Positions 13,079 to 23,389 are shown, counted from the stretch's first letter. The stretch is 64,000 bases of DNA from Aerococcus tenax (GCF_003286645.3 NZ_CP127382.2:744001-808000); one strand, 5' to 3'. Notes: generated by a model from the sequence alone, not told the origin. Made by a program: numbers and translations.

Positions 13079-13112
13079 GAGTCCTTGTGTCCTAGCACAG
13101 GGACTTTTTTTA
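13079..13112 (+). terminator. terminator of the fru operon
   Basis: The AGTCCTTGTG/CACAGGGACT stem (with one wobble) has a 6-nt loop and is followed by seven T residues, directly after fruA. Confidence 0.93.
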
Positions 13113-13140
13113 TGAAATGCTTAATTTGTTATAAGACTGG

Positions 13141-13169
13141 TTGGCGCTAGTTTTCATCTATGATATACT
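13141..13169 (+). promoter_or_regulatory. promoter of the candidate small RNA
   Basis: TTGGCG (13141-13146) and TATACT (13164-13169) are spaced by exactly 17 bp. The expected start point (about 13176-13178) is just ahead of the first hairpin strand at 13181. Confidence 0.6.
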
Positions 13170-13176
13170 TTTATCT

Positions 13177-13275
13177 ATTGAAGATTCTTACCTTCTTAAT
13201 AACTTTTTTACACAACTCAACTCAGTTATATTTAAGAATCTTTAAGTCGCTGCACGGAATGTGCAGCTTTTTTAT
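13177..13275 (+). ncRNA. candidate small RNA, about 97 nt, unknown family
   Basis: No open reading frame of note is present. The transcript expected from the promoter at 13141 folds simply. AAGATTCTTA (13181-13190) pairs perfectly with TAAGAATCTT (13233-13242). Inside that stem, ATAACT (13199-13204) pairs with AGTTAT (13224-13229) around a pyrimidine-rich loop containing ACACAACTCAACTC. Then comes a GCTGCAC/GTGCAGC terminator (13249-13267) with seven T residues. The downstream metQ-type gene seems to have its own promoter, so this looks like a free small RNA and not a leader. A metabolite-sensing leader is the alternative; no known riboswitch was recognised. Confidence 0.5.
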
Positions 13276-13333
13276 ATTCTTATGATAGTTGTTATAGATC
13301 ATTGATGAATACTTTTAAATAAGGCTAAGAACA

Positions 13334-13362
13334 TTGTCATAACAAGCTTTAATTAGTAGAAT
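13334..13362 (+). promoter_or_regulatory. promoter of the MetQ-type lipoprotein gene
   Basis: TTGTCA (13334-13339) and TAGAAT (13357-13362) are spaced by 17 bp, 45 bp before the start codon at 13407 and downstream of the small-RNA terminator. Confidence 0.5.
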
Positions 13363-13406
13363 ATAAGGGTCAGCTCATTATGAGTAAAATAGTAGGAGGA
13401 ATTGCA

Positions 13407-14228
13407 ATGAAGAAATGGATTTTACGATTGATGACCCTATTAGCTGCTTTTACCTTAGTGGCTTGTCAATCAGGCAATACTGATAGTAATAAAACGGTAA
13501 AAGTAGGGGTCGTTGGTGAGAAAAATGATGAATGGGACTACTTAAAGGATGAATTGAAGGAAAAGGAAGGCATTGACCTTGAATTGGTAAAATTTACTGA
13601 TTATCGGATGCCCATTGAAGCCTTAGAGCATAATGAAATTGATATGCATGCTGCCTTAACTGAAATTTATATGGACAATATGAATGAAGAATCTGGTTAC
13701 CACAACACCACGATTGGATATACCACCCTTAACCCAATGGGAGTCTTCTCCAATAAGATTGAAAGTATCGATCAAGTCAAAGAGGGTGACAAGGTAGCTG
13801 TGCCTAATGATGTCTCTAATGAAAGTCGGGCACTGTTATTGCTTCAAGAAGCAGGACTAATTAAGTTAAACCCAGATAAAGGGCTCATGCCAACCGTTGA
13901 GGATATCACTGAAAATCCAAAAAATCTGGAATTCATTACCTTAGACTCTAACCAAACAGCTAGTGCCTTAAATGATGTAACGATTTCTTGCATCAATAAT
14001 GATATGGCTGCCGACGCAGGATTTGTTCCAACTAAAGACTCCATTTATTTAGAAAAGGCGACCGATAGTTCTAAACCTTATTGGAATGTCATTGCTGTTG
14101 ATGAAAAGAATAAGGATAATGAAACTTATAAGAAGATTGTGAAGTACTACCAAACCCCTGAAGTCGCTAAAATTATTGATGAAAAAAGTAATGGCTCAAG
14201 TATTCCAATTTGGGAAAGCCAAAAATAA
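13407..14228 (+). CDS. MetQ/NlpA-family substrate-binding lipoprotein
   Basis: A 273-residue secreted lipoprotein. The start at ATG 13407 has AGGAGG eight bases upstream; an earlier in-frame ATG at 13380 has no such site. The N-terminus MKKWILRLM is followed by a hydrophobic stretch and lipobox LVAC, then a Ser/Asn-rich linker. The mature part has the NlpA/MetQ fold signatures: KVGVVGEKND, FTDYRMPIEALEHNEIDMHA and a late VPNDVSNESRALLLL. Family members deliver methionine or other small ligands to an ABC importer. No ATPase or permease gene is beside it, so it is an orphan binding protein and its ligand is uncertain. Confidence 0.85.
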   Translation: MKKWILRLMTLLAAFTLVACQSGNTDSNKTVKVGVVGEKNDEWDYLKDELKEKEGIDLELVKFTDYRMPIEALEHNEIDMHAALTEIYMDNMNEESGYHNTTIGYTTLNPMGVFSNKIESIDQVKEGDKVAVPNDVSNESRALLLLQEAGLIKLNPDKGLMPTVEDITENPKNLEFITLDSNQTASALNDVTISCINNDMAADAGFVPTKDSIYLEKATDSSKPYWNVIAVDEKNKDNETYKKIVKYYQTPEVAKIIDEKSNGSSIPIWESQK

Positions 14229-14231
14229 TTA

Positions 14232-14287
14232 AAAAAGACCTATCCCTAGCTAAGGATTCCCTTAGTTAGGTGATAGGTCATTTTCTT
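14232..14287 (+). terminator. terminator after the MetQ-type gene
   Basis: A long stem, GACCTATCcctagctaagg paired with ccttagttaggtGATAGGTC, is followed by an interrupted T-rich tract. Confidence 0.85.
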
Positions 14288-14426
14288 TTAGTTATGCTTA
14301 AATGATCAAGTTGCTTGGCGAACTCGGGTTTGGGAGATATTTAGAAAAAATTGCTTAATCTGCTTCTAAGGGACCAAATTAGCAATTCATATATCTTGTT
14401 GCATCCTAATACGTGTCTTACAAATT

Positions 14427-14463
14427 AAAAGAGCAAGGCCCTCCTTGATAGCCTTGCTCTTTT
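14427..14463 (-). terminator. terminator of tRNA-Arg, possibly bidirectional
   Basis: AAAAGAGCAAGGC and GCCTTGCTCTTTT form a symmetric stem with A-run and T-run on both sides. It lies downstream of the minus-strand tRNA-Arg and could stop transcripts from either side. Confidence 0.85.
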
Positions 14464-14517
14464 AATTGCTGTTATAAACTAAGTTTTATAAGGGGGAAAC
14501 CCCTTATTACGTTATTA

Positions 14518-14589
14518 CGCGCCTAGAGGGAATCGAACCCCCATCTCAAGAACCGGAATCTTACGTGATATCCATTACACTATAGGCGC
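14518..14589 (-). tRNA. tRNA-Arg (CCG)
   Basis: Read on the minus strand, acceptor GCGCCTA pairs with TAGGCGC, the discriminator is G and the anticodon loop is TTCCGGT. It stands alone, separate from the rRNA-linked cluster. CCA is not encoded. Confidence 0.93.
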
Positions 14590-14800
14590 AAGCAATAAAT
14601 ATATTATAGCACAAATAGCATAGTTTTGTTAAGAACTTTCTCGAAAAAAAGTATTGCTGTTATCGATGATTTCTTACTATAATAGCCTCACTTGCAAAAT
14701 CAGATGAAGGCTAGTAAAAAATCTAGCCTAATACTGTCTGAAAGGCAGTAATGTCAAATTATCATCAATTTTCTCAGTCAAAGGAGCGATAAGTTTATCT

Positions 14801-14831
14801 ATTGACCTATATTGACTATTAAGGTTATAAT
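14801..14831 (+). promoter_or_regulatory. clpP promoter with overlapping CtsR operator
   Basis: ATTGACCTATATTGACT (14801-14817) reads on the minus strand as two direct AGTCAAT/GGTCAAT heptads separated by three bases. This fits the CtsR consensus RGTCAAANANRGTCAAA closely. The first TTGACC (14802-14807) also serves as -35, with TATAAT at 14826-14831 (spacing 18), so CtsR binding would block the polymerase directly. Heat or misfolding stress would then induce clpP. Confidence 0.75.
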
Positions 14832-14861
14832 GATTAGGAAGTTGAAAAAGGAGGAAATTAA

Positions 14862-15464
14862 ATGAATTTAGTACCTACAGTGATTGAACAATCACCTCGT
14901 GGCGAACGCGCTTATGATATTTATTCACGCTTATTGAAAGACCGTATTATTATGCTCAGTGGAGAAGTTAATGATGATATGGCAAACAGTGTTATTGCCC
15001 AATTACTTTTCTTAGATGCTCAAGATAACGATAAAGATATTTATATTTACATTAATAGTCCAGGGGGATCAGTGACTGCCGGGATGGCAATTTATGACAC
15101 CATGCAATTTGTTAATGCCGATGTTGTCACCATAGTTACTGGTTTAGCAGCTTCTATGGGCTCAATCCTATTAATTGGCGGCACAAAAGGGAAACGCTAT
15201 GCCTTACCGCATTCTGAAGTGCTTATTCACCAACCTTTAGGTGGCGTTCAAGGTCAAGCCACTGAAATTGAAATCTCAGCCCGTCATATCTTACAAACCA
15301 AGCAAACCTTAAAAGAAATTATTGCTGAACGTTCTGGTCAAGATATCGATAAAGTAGAAAAAGATATGGACCGTGATTACTGGATGACTGCCAAAGAAGC
15401 TAAGGACTATGGCATCATTGATGAAATCATGGCTTCTAACCAAGGACTAAAAGGTCAAGAATAA
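14862..15464 (+). CDS. clpP: ATP-dependent Clp protease proteolytic subunit
   Basis: A 200-residue serine peptidase that forms the double heptamer used by ClpX, ClpC and ClpE for protein turnover. The catalytic triad is visible: Ser98 in GLAASMGS, His123 in HSEVLIHQP and Asp173 in MDRDYWMT. The oligomerisation and substrate strand [12 protein letters not shown] lies near residues 63-74. The length is normal. ATG 14862 follows AAAGGAGG. The CtsR-type operator in the promoter ties it to the heat-shock response. A perfect terminator follows, so it is monocistronic. Confidence 0.97.
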   Translation: MNLVPTVIEQSPRGERAYDIYSRLLKDRIIMLSGEVNDDMANSVIAQLLFLDAQDNDKDIYIYINSPGGSVTAGMAIYDTMQFVNADVVTIVTGLAASMGSILLIGGTKGKRYALPHSEVLIHQPLGGVQGQATEIEISARHILQTKQTLKEIIAERSGQDIDKVEKDMDRDYWMTAKEAKDYGIIDEIMASNQGLKGQE

Positions 15465-15500
15465 TATCTTAAAGCCTTACAAGATATATACAGAATGATT

Positions 15501-15536
15501 ACCGAGTGTAGCTTAAGTAAGTACACTCGGTTTTTA
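15501..15536 (+). terminator. terminator of clpP
   Basis: The perfect ACCGAGTGTA/TACACTCGGT stem with an 11-nt loop is followed by TTTTT. Confidence 0.93.
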
Positions 15537-15564
15537 TAAAATTTGGATTTTCACTGCAAAATGC

Positions 15565-15593
15565 TTGCGGCTGCATGATATTCTTGTTATACT
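15565..15593 (+). promoter_or_regulatory. promoter of the cggR-gap glycolytic operon
   Basis: TTGCGG (15565-15570) and TATACT (15588-15593) are spaced by 17 bp. The leader to the cggR start is about 105 nt and carries an imperfect inverted repeat. Confidence 0.65.
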
Positions 15594-15662
15594 ACTAGTG
15601 TAGAAAAATGAATAGCAGATAGAACTGCTCAAATTTTTTTGCACTATGTTGGTCAAAAAAAG

Positions 15663-15688
15663 GCATGACGGACAATAAAAGTCCATGC
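15663..15688 (+). promoter_or_regulatory. inverted repeat in the cggR leader, possible operator or mRNA hairpin
   Basis: GCATG-acg-GAC pairs with GTCCATGC across a 7-nt loop. It lies just before the favoured cggR start (15707). It could be an autoregulatory CggR site or an mRNA structure. It does not match the Bacillus CggR operator closely, so the assignment is tentative. Confidence 0.3.
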
Positions 15689-15706
15689 AATAGAAAGTTG
15701 AATGTC

Positions 15707-16747
15707 ATGAAAGCCGTTTACAGTAGAATCCTTAAAGTGGTTCCTGAATTGGAAGACCTCTTTAAAAAAAGGATGCAAATTTTACAAATGGTCTTACGCT
15801 TTCAACCTATTGGTCGCCAAATTTTGGCGAAGAAGTTAGACATGACTGAGCGACCACTCCGGCGTGAAACAAATATCCTTAAAAAAGAAGGGTTACTAGA
15901 TTCCACTAGAAATGGAATGGTTATCACCGCTAAGGGTGAGGAAGCTTTAGCTTTTGCTCGTGAAATGCTCCATGAAGATTCTAGTTTATTTGCTAAGGAG
16001 CAACGCTTAGAAAAGCAACTAGGCATCGATGAGGTACATATTATTGAGAGTAATCTTGATGAAGAAAATAGTACCTTGGCGCAAATAGGGGTTTTTCTAT
16101 CTAACTATTTAGCCAATACTTTGCCAGAAGGATACATTACGGTGGCTGTTTCAGGCGGCTCGACAATACTCGAGGTTGCTAAGAGCTTAAACCGTAAAGT
16201 CTTAACTAAGAATCGACATTTTACGATTGTTCCTGCCCGTGGTGGCATGGGCGATTCGGTGGCGATTCAGGCAAATACAATTAGTGACCAACTCGCACAC
16301 CGCTTAAACGGGACCACTAATTCTCTCTACGTTCCTGATGTTCTTACTGAAGAAACGAGAGACTTATTGGTAAAAGAGCCCTCCATTCAAGCAACATTAA
16401 ATATTTTAAAGCGGACTGATGCTTTATTGTTTAGTGTTGGCGATGCTAGAATCATGGCCCAAAGACGGGGGTTTTCATCAGAATTGATTGATAAAATCCT
16501 TGCTAAAGGAGCTATTGGTGAAGCATTCGGGTGTTTTTACACCAAAGAGGGGGAAATAGTTTATCAAATGCCCCGTATTGGTTTACAATTAGATCAAATA
16601 AAGGATATTCAATATCCCATTCTAATTGCTGGCGGACGTGCTAAAGCAAAAGCCATTCAAGCTTTTGCAAAACTCGCACCCTTTAATTTTGTCTTAGTGA
16701 CAGATTTAGGGGTAAGTAATCAGGTTTTAAATGAGGAAACTCATTAA
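15707..16747 (+). CDS. cggR: central glycolytic genes regulator (SorC family)
   Basis: A 346-residue cytoplasmic repressor of the gap operon. An N-terminal winged helix-turn-helix ([19 protein letters not shown], residues about 35-60) is followed by a SorC-type sugar-phosphate binding domain containing [11 protein letters not shown] and [12 protein letters not shown]. In Bacillus the effector is fructose 1,6-bisphosphate. An in-frame ATG at 15665 would add 14 residues but has AGG only one base away. The start at 15707 gives a length and N-terminus ([16 protein letters not shown]) that align with Bacillus CggR (about 340 residues). gap follows after 35 bp without a terminator. Confidence 0.88.
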   Translation: MKAVYSRILKVVPELEDLFKKRMQILQMVLRFQPIGRQILAKKLDMTERPLRRETNILKKEGLLDSTRNGMVITAKGEEALAFAREMLHEDSSLFAKEQRLEKQLGIDEVHIIESNLDEENSTLAQIGVFLSNYLANTLPEGYITVAVSGGSTILEVAKSLNRKVLTKNRHFTIVPARGGMGDSVAIQANTISDQLAHRLNGTTNSLYVPDVLTEETRDLLVKEPSIQATLNILKRTDALLFSVGDARIMAQRRGFSSELIDKILAKGAIGEAFGCFYTKEGEIVYQMPRIGLQLDQIKDIQYPILIAGGRAKAKAIQAFAKLAPFNFVLVTDLGVSNQVLNEETH

Positions 16748-16782
16748 AAATATTTTATTTCCGAAGGAGGAAAATTATTAAT

Positions 16783-17781
16783 ATGGTAAAAGTAGGTATT
16801 AATGGTTTTGGACGTATCGGACGTTTAGCTTTCCGTCGTATCCAAGATGTTGAAGGTTTAGAAGTAGTTGCAATCAATGATTTAACTGACTCAAAAATGT
16901 TAGCTCACTTATTGAAATATGACACCACTCATGGTCGTTTCAATGGTGAAATTGAAGTTTTAGATGACGCCTTCAAAGTAAACGGTAAAGAAGTTAAAGT
17001 TATGTCTCATCCAGACCCAGCTGAAATTCCTTGGGGTGACTTAGGTGTAGAAGTTGTTCTTGAAGCTACTGGTTTCTTTGCATCAAAAGAAAAAGCTGAA
17101 CTACACTTAAAAGGTGGAGCTAAGAAAGTTGTTATTACTGCACCAGGTGGAGCAGATATTCCAACTATCGTTTACAACACCAACCACGAAATCTTAACAG
17201 GGGATGAAACTGTTATTTCTGGTGCTTCATGTACCACTAACTGTTTAGCACCTTTAGCAGATGCTTTAAACAAGAGCTTTGGTATTGTTGAAGGTTTAAT
17301 GTCTACTATCCATGCTTATACAGGGGACCAAAACACCTTGGATGCTCCACACCGTAAGGGAGACTTCCGTCGTGCACGTGCCGCTGCAGAAAACATTATT
17401 CCTAACACTACCGGTGCTGCAAAAGCTGTTGGCCAAGTTTTACCAGAATTAAATGGTAAATTAGATGGTTCCGCACAACGTGTACCTGTTAAATCTGGTT
17501 CTATTACTGAATTCTTCACCGTTCTTGAAAAGAATGTTACCGTTGAAGAAGTTAACGCTGCTATGAAGGCTGCTTCAAATGAATCCTTCGGTTACAACGA
17601 AGATGAAATCGTTTCTTCAGATATTGTAGGTATGACTTATGGTTCCTTATTCGATGCAACCTTAACTAAAGTTATGGACGTTGACGGTAAGCAATTAGTG
17701 AAGACTGCTGCATGGTATGACAACGAAATGTCATATACTTCACAATTAGTACGTACCTTAGAATACTTCGCTAAGTTATAA
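16783..17781 (+). CDS. gap: glyceraldehyde-3-phosphate dehydrogenase, NAD-dependent
   Basis: A 332-residue glycolytic dehydrogenase, converting glyceraldehyde 3-phosphate to 1,3-bisphosphoglycerate in the cytoplasm. It shows the Rossmann start [17 protein letters not shown], the catalytic cysteine in [12 protein letters not shown] (Cys150) and the C-terminal [16 protein letters not shown]. Asp32-type NAD specificity (VAINDLTD) fits the glycolytic enzyme. RBS GAAGGAGG is strong. Codon use is markedly biased (GTT, GAA, TTA), as expected of a very highly expressed gene. It is the first enzyme gene of the cggR operon. Confidence 0.98.
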   Translation: MVKVGINGFGRIGRLAFRRIQDVEGLEVVAINDLTDSKMLAHLLKYDTTHGRFNGEIEVLDDAFKVNGKEVKVMSHPDPAEIPWGDLGVEVVLEATGFFASKEKAELHLKGGAKKVVITAPGGADIPTIVYNTNHEILTGDETVISGASCTTNCLAPLADALNKSFGIVEGLMSTIHAYTGDQNTLDAPHRKGDFRRARAAAENIIPNTTGAAKAVGQVLPELNGKLDGSAQRVPVKSGSITEFFTVLEKNVTVEEVNAAMKAASNESFGYNEDEIVSSDIVGMTYGSLFDATLTKVMDVDGKQLVKTAAWYDNEMSYTSQLVRTLEYFAKL

Positions 17782-17782
17782 T

Positions 17783-17796
17783 AAACGCTAACGTTT
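17783..17796 (+). other. perfect 14-bp inverted repeat just after gap
   Basis: AAACG-CTAA-CGTTT begins two bases after the gap stop, about 20 bp ahead of the terminator. It can form a small hairpin in the mRNA, or an operator-like palindrome in DNA. Its function is unknown; stabilisation of the gap message is one possibility. Confidence 0.35.
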
Positions 17797-17818
17797 AATA
17801 AAAGCGTCTATCCATGTA

Positions 17819-17851
17819 AAGGCGGGGAGTCAGACGCTCCCTGCCTTTTTT
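17819..17851 (+). terminator. terminator between gap and pgk
   Basis: AGGCGGGGAG pairs with CTCCCTGCCT around a 7-nt loop, followed by TTTTTT. Readthrough is expected because pgk-tpiA-eno follow closely and show no clear promoter. The hairpin probably lowers pgk expression relative to gap. Confidence 0.85.
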
Positions 17852-17879
17852 CTAAGTGATAGAAAAAGGAGAAATGAAT

Positions 17880-19076
17880 ATGGCAAAAGAAACAGTAAAA
17901 GATGTTAATGTCCAAGGTAAAAAGATTTTAATGCGGGTTGACTTCAATGTCCCTATGAAGGATGGAGAAATTACCGATGATAATCGTATGGTCCAAGCCC
18001 TACCAACGATTAAATATGTGATTGAACAAGGCGGAAAATTGATCTTATTTTCTCACTTAGGCAAAGTCAAAAGTGAAGAAGACAAAAAAGACAAGTCCCT
18101 TGCTCCAGTCGCTAAACACTTAGAAGAACTCCTAGGGCAAAAAGTAGTCTTTGTTCCTGCTACTCGGGGACAAGAGTTAGAAGAAGCCATTGACCAATTA
18201 AATGACGGGGAAGTTTTACTCTTTGAAAATACCCGTTTTGAAGATGTTGATGGCAAGAAAGAATCCGGTAACGATCCTGAATTAGGTAAATACTGGGCTT
18301 CATTAGGCGACGGTATTTTTGTTAACGATGCCTTTGGGACCGCTCACCGTGCCCATGCATCTAATGTTGGTATTTCTGCTAATGTTGACCATGCGGTAGC
18401 TGGCTTCTTGATGGAAAAGGAATTAAACTTCTTAGGGGATGCAGTCAATAATCCTAAGCGACCTTTTGTTGCTATCTTAGGTGGGGCTAAAGTTTCCGAT
18501 AAAATTGCCGTGATCGAATCCTTACTTAATAAGGCCGATAAAGTGCTTATTGGTGGGGGGATGGCTTATACCTTCTTAAAAGCAAAGGGTTATGAAGTGG
18601 GTAACTCCTTGTTAGAAGAAGACCGTGTTTCATTAGCTAAAGAAATTATGGAAAAAGCTGGTGACAAACTTTACCTGCCAGTAGATGTTGTCGTTGCCGA
18701 TGACTTTTCAAATGACGCTAATACGCAAGTAGTGGCTGCTGATGCCATTCCTGAAGGTTGGGAAGGATTAGATTCCGGTCCTAAGACCAATGAATTATTC
18801 GCTAAACAATTAGAAGATGCCAAGACGGTCGTATGGAATGGCCCTATGGGTGTCTTTGAAATGGAAAAATTTGCCGTTGGTACCAATGCCGTATGTAAAG
18901 CGGTTGCTGACCTTGACGATGCCATTACTATTGTTGGTGGTGGAGATTCTGCATCAGCTGCTAAGAATTCAGGCTTTGCAGAAAAATTCTCACACATTTC
19001 TACCGGTGGGGGAGCTTCTTTACAATTCTTAGAAGGTAATCCTCTACCAGGTGTTGAAGCGTTAAGTGAAAAATAA
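17880..19076 (+). CDS. pgk: phosphoglycerate kinase
   Basis: A 398-residue glycolytic kinase producing ATP from 1,3-bisphosphoglycerate. Signatures are the N-terminal [16 protein letters not shown], the nucleotide-site [14 protein letters not shown] near residue 200 and the C-terminal [13 protein letters not shown] and [16 protein letters not shown] 17880 is chosen because AGGAG lies eight bases upstream. In-frame starts at GTG 17856 and ATG 17874 are too close to, or before, that site. It is followed by tpiA after 15 bp. Confidence 0.97.
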   Translation: MAKETVKDVNVQGKKILMRVDFNVPMKDGEITDDNRMVQALPTIKYVIEQGGKLILFSHLGKVKSEEDKKDKSLAPVAKHLEELLGQKVVFVPATRGQELEEAIDQLNDGEVLLFENTRFEDVDGKKESGNDPELGKYWASLGDGIFVNDAFGTAHRAHASNVGISANVDHAVAGFLMEKELNFLGDAVNNPKRPFVAILGGAKVSDKIAVIESLLNKADKVLIGGGMAYTFLKAKGYEVGNSLLEEDRVSLAKEIMEKAGDKLYLPVDVVVADDFSNDANTQVVAADAIPEGWEGLDSGPKTNELFAKQLEDAKTVVWNGPMGVFEMEKFAVGTNAVCKAVADLDDAITIVGGGDSASAAKNSGFAEKFSHISTGGGASLQFLEGNPLPGVEALSEK

Positions 19077-19091
19077 GGAAGGATGAACAAA

Positions 19092-19847
19092 GTGAGACAA
19101 GTTTTAATTGCCGGAAACTGGAAATTAAATAAAACCGCTAGTGAAGCAAAAGCTTTTATTGAAGACTTGAAAGCTAAATTAAGTGGTAACGAAAAGGCTG
19201 AAGTTTTGGTTTGCCCACCAGCTTTATACGTTCAAAGCTTACTCTCTGAAAGTCAAGGCACTAACATTAAAGTTGGTGCTCAAAACTGCTACTATGAAAA
19301 TAGTGGGGCTTTCACTGGAGAAATTTCACCTTTAGCTTTAGCTGATCTAGGAGCGAGCTACGTGGTTATCGGTCACTCTGAACGTCGGGAATTATTTAAC
19401 GAAAGCGATGAAGATGTTGCTAAGAAAGCTACAGCAATCTTCGATAATGGTATGACCCCAATTATTTGTTGCGGTGAAACCTTAGAGCAACGTGAAGAAG
19501 GTATTGCCAAAGAATGGATCACTGGACAAATCAAGGCAGCCTTAAAAGAACTTAGCCAAGAAGAAATTGCTAAGAGTGTCATTGCTTATGAACCTATCTG
19601 GGCAATTGGTACCGGTAAAACCGCCTCTCCAGAAGACGCTGAAGAAATTTGTGGCCATATCCGTGACGTTGTTTTTGAAGTTGCTGGTCAAGAAGCTAGT
19701 GACGCTGTTCGTGTCCTCTACGGTGGTTCAGTGAAACCTGCTAATGTAAAAGATATCTTAGCTCAAGAAAATATTGATGGCGCCCTAGTAGGGGGAGCTA
19801 GTCTTCAAGTCGACGATTTTCTTGCTTTAGTTAATGCTGCAGAATAA
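19092..19847 (+). CDS. tpiA: triosephosphate isomerase
   Basis: A 251-residue TIM-barrel enzyme interconverting dihydroxyacetone phosphate and glyceraldehyde 3-phosphate. It has the N-terminal IAGNWKLNKT, the histidine in VIGHSERRE and the catalytic glutamate in AYEPIWAIGTGK, with the phosphate-binding GGSVKPANV and GALVGGASL loops. The start is placed at GTG 19092 because GGAAGG lies nine bases before it and the protein then begins MRQVLIAGNWK, as in relatives. The upstream in-frame ATG at 19083 touches the ribosome site. Confidence 0.96.
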   Translation: MRQVLIAGNWKLNKTASEAKAFIEDLKAKLSGNEKAEVLVCPPALYVQSLLSESQGTNIKVGAQNCYYENSGAFTGEISPLALADLGASYVVIGHSERRELFNESDEDVAKKATAIFDNGMTPIICCGETLEQREEGIAKEWITGQIKAALKELSQEEIAKSVIAYEPIWAIGTGKTASPEDAEEICGHIRDVVFEVAGQEASDAVRVLYGGSVKPANVKDILAQENIDGALVGGASLQVDDFLALVNAAE

Positions 19848-19879
19848 TTCATCAAATAGATATAAAATTAATTAGATAA

Positions 19880-21193
<1,314 letters not shown>

Positions 21194-21228
21194 TCCAATA
21201 AGTAAATTTAAAAACGTTTTTAATTAAT

Positions 21229-21256
21229 AAGGTGGGTCGCTCCCACCTTTTTATTT
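21229..21256 (+). terminator. terminator of eno
   Basis: The perfect AAGGTGGG/CCCACCTT stem with a 5-nt loop is followed by TTTTTATTTTT. Confidence 0.93.
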
Positions 21257-21360
21257 TTACTCTAATGGGGATGACCTTCTTGAAAACTAAGAGGCTTTTC
21301 GTGTTAAATAAAGTGTGCTAAGATAGAAATTAATGATTCCAGGGAACAAGGAGGGATTAA

Positions 21361-21963
21361 ATGTCTCAAACAGAAGACCGCCAAGCTTGGATAGAACAAC
21401 GTAAGAGCGACAATTATATTTTTGCTGATGTCATCCAACAGGCTGATGATCGCTATTTAATCAATGGCCAAGCTTTTCAAGTGGTTAAGGATGCTGAAGC
21501 GGGCATCGATAAGCAGGAGTTAGCTAACCGCTATATGGATATTTTGGATAGCTATGACTATGTGGTGGGCGATTGGAGCTTCCAACAATTGCGTTTGAAG
21601 GGTTTTTATGAAGATAAATTACCCCACACCAGTATTGACCAGCAAATTTCTTTTTTAGATGATTATTTGTATGAATATTGTAGTTTTGGTTGCGATTATT
21701 TTGTTTTAAAGCACCTGCGTAGTGAAGAAGAAATCAATGAACGTAACCGCCAATTGAAGAGTAAACGGAATAATCAAAATTCTAAGCGCAAGAAGAGAAG
21801 GAACAGTCGTCATAATAACCAAGGAAATAATCATAAAAAAGCTTCTAAAAAACAAACGAAGACAGTGGGTAAACGCTTCTCGGTGAAAAAGAAAAATTCC
21901 AGTCGTAAAGCCAATGCTGTTAAAGTAACTGATAAAAAAACGTTTAAAATAAGGAAAAAGTGA
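21361..21963 (+). CDS. yutD: YutD family protein (DUF1027) with a basic tail
   Basis: A 200-residue cytoplasmic protein of unknown function. The core (about residues 35-125) is YutD-like, including RYMDILDSYDYVVGDWSF, QLRLKGFYEDK and YEYCSFGCDYFVLKH with two conserved cysteines. The last 65 residues are a Lys/Arg/Asn-rich, probably disordered extension that resembles an RNA-binding tail and is longer than in Bacillus YutD. RBS AAGGAGGG is strong. It is coupled to the next gene by a TGATG overlap, the same yutD-HAD pairing seen in other Bacilli. Confidence 0.85.
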   Translation: MSQTEDRQAWIEQRKSDNYIFADVIQQADDRYLINGQAFQVVKDAEAGIDKQELANRYMDILDSYDYVVGDWSFQQLRLKGFYEDKLPHTSIDQQISFLDDYLYEYCSFGCDYFVLKHLRSEEEINERNRQLKSKRNNQNSKRKKRRNSRHNNQGNNHKKASKKQTKTVGKRFSVKKKNSSRKANAVKVTDKKTFKIRKK

Positions 21964-22787
21964 TGAGAAAAGCTAAGAAGATAAAAGGCTTATTGATTGA
22001 TTTGGATGGAACGGTTTATCGTGGGAAAAGTTCTATTAAGGGAGCTAAAGCATTTATTGAAAAACTCATTACTAGTCAAATGCCCTTTTTATTTTTAACC
22101 AATAATTCCATGAGGTCCCACCAAGAAGTCCAAGCTTTCCTAGAAAAAGAACATCATATCTTGGTTGATCCAGAAAGGGTTTATAGTAGTGTAGATGCCT
22201 TAGTTTATGCTCTGGAAGACGCTTACCACCAGGTCGATCACCAACAGGCCGCTTATATTATTGGTAGTGAAATTCTTAAAAAGAGTGTCAGTGACTTAGG
22301 CTTTGAACTAAGAACAAATATTGATCAGCAGATTGACCTAGTAGTCGTAGGCTTGAATCAAAGTGTTTTTTATGATCAGCTCGCTCAAGCAGCTATTGCA
22401 GTCCAAAGAGGGGCGGATTTTTACTTAACTAACCCGGATATACAATTTCCAGATGAACGAGGATTTGTGCCCGGTGCTGGCTCACTAGGTCGTATGATCA
22501 GTGAGGTAAGTCGGACGCGTCCGATGGTTTGTGGCAAACCAGAAAAATTGATTATGTCCGGTGCCTTAGCTAAGCTAGGTCTTCAAGCCGATGAAGTGGC
22601 CATGCTGGGTGATAACTTAACCACCGATATTTTAGCGGCAAATCGTATGGATATGCCGGCGATATTAATTGAGACCGGTGTCCATCATAAAGAAGACTTA
22701 GAAGATTTTTCTGCTAAGCCAGATTATATCGTTAAAGATTATGAGGAATTAGGAAAATTATGGCAAGAAATATCCGATTTTACTTAG
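21963..22787 (+). CDS. HAD-superfamily phosphatase, NagD/YutF type
   Basis: A 274-residue cytoplasmic phosphatase with a C2-type cap. Motif I is LLIDLDGTVYRG with the nucleophile and acid/base aspartates. Motif II is LFLTNNS, motif III lies in GKPEKLIM and motif IV is AMLGDNLTTDILAANR. The fold matches 4-nitrophenylphosphatase/NagD-like enzymes that act on sugar or nucleotide monophosphates; the substrate is unknown. The start at ATG 21963 overlaps the yutD stop; a GTG three bases earlier is also possible. It overlaps the next gene by 28 bp. Confidence 0.9.
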   Translation: MRKAKKIKGLLIDLDGTVYRGKSSIKGAKAFIEKLITSQMPFLFLTNNSMRSHQEVQAFLEKEHHILVDPERVYSSVDALVYALEDAYHQVDHQQAAYIIGSEILKKSVSDLGFELRTNIDQQIDLVVVGLNQSVFYDQLAQAAIAVQRGADFYLTNPDIQFPDERGFVPGAGSLGRMISEVSRTRPMVCGKPEKLIMSGALAKLGLQADEVAMLGDNLTTDILAANRMDMPAILIETGVHHKEDLEDFSAKPDYIVKDYEELGKLWQEISDFT

Positions 22788-23389
22788 GACTTAGCAGCCT
22801 GGTGCTTTTTATATTGTGTGGAGCGATTACCTTCACGATTTGGTTTACCCCACTCTATTATCTGAGTGCATATCTTGAAGATGTCAATCAAGTCGTTGAT
22901 TTATCATGGTTGGAGATTTTCCAGGACTACCATCGTATTATTGCTTACCTCAATTTCCCGTGGATTGAACACTTGTCCTTACAGCATTTTCCGATGAGTC
23001 CAAAAGGGATCTTTCATTTTTATGAAGTAAAGCGGCTATTTCAAATCCTATATATCTTATTATTAATCAGTGGTCTGTTATCCGCTCGCTTCCTAAAAAA
23101 AGTAAAAACTAACCAGGCTTACTTCTATTTATATCGACCCATGAAGGGGTTAATGGTCTTACCTCTTTTATTAATACCGCTCTTTCTTATATTTTTTGAC
23201 CAGGTTTTTGTTCTATTCCACCAAGTTTTATTCAATAATGATGCTTGGCTCTTTGATCCCAAGCTTGACCCAGTGATTGAAATCTTGCCAGAGACATTCT
23301 TTTTGGCTTGCTTTATTTTAGTGGTGGTTCTGGTTGAAGGAGCCTTTTATTATTTTTATCGTTTAGGAAAAACTAGTCTCGAAAAGTAG
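22760..23389 (+). CDS. TIGR01906-type integral membrane protein
   Basis: A 209-residue membrane protein of unknown function with about four transmembrane segments: residues about 8-33, 95-110, 130-150 and 175-197. The long loop between the first two contains FPMSPKGIFHFYEVKRLF, a feature of the DUF1461/TIGR01906 family. Relatives commonly follow the yutD-HAD pair in Lactobacillales, as here. The start overlaps the HAD gene by 28 bp, implying translational coupling. It ends within a hairpin that terminates the cluster. Confidence 0.75.
   Translation: MARNIRFYLGLSSLVLFILCGAITFTIWFTPLYYLSAYLEDVNQVVDLSWLEIFQDYHRIIAYLNFPWIEHLSLQHFPMSPKGIFHFYEVKRLFQILYILLLISGLLSARFLKKVKTNQAYFYLYRPMKGLMVLPLLLIPLFLIFFDQVFVLFHQVLFNNDAWLFDPKLDPVIEILPETFFLACFILVVVLVEGAFYYFYRLGKTSLEK

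Noticed and set aside
13177..13406. S-box or T-box leader for the MetQ-type gene
   Set aside because: No SAM-I core, specifier loop or T-box sequence is present; the terminator precedes a separate promoter.
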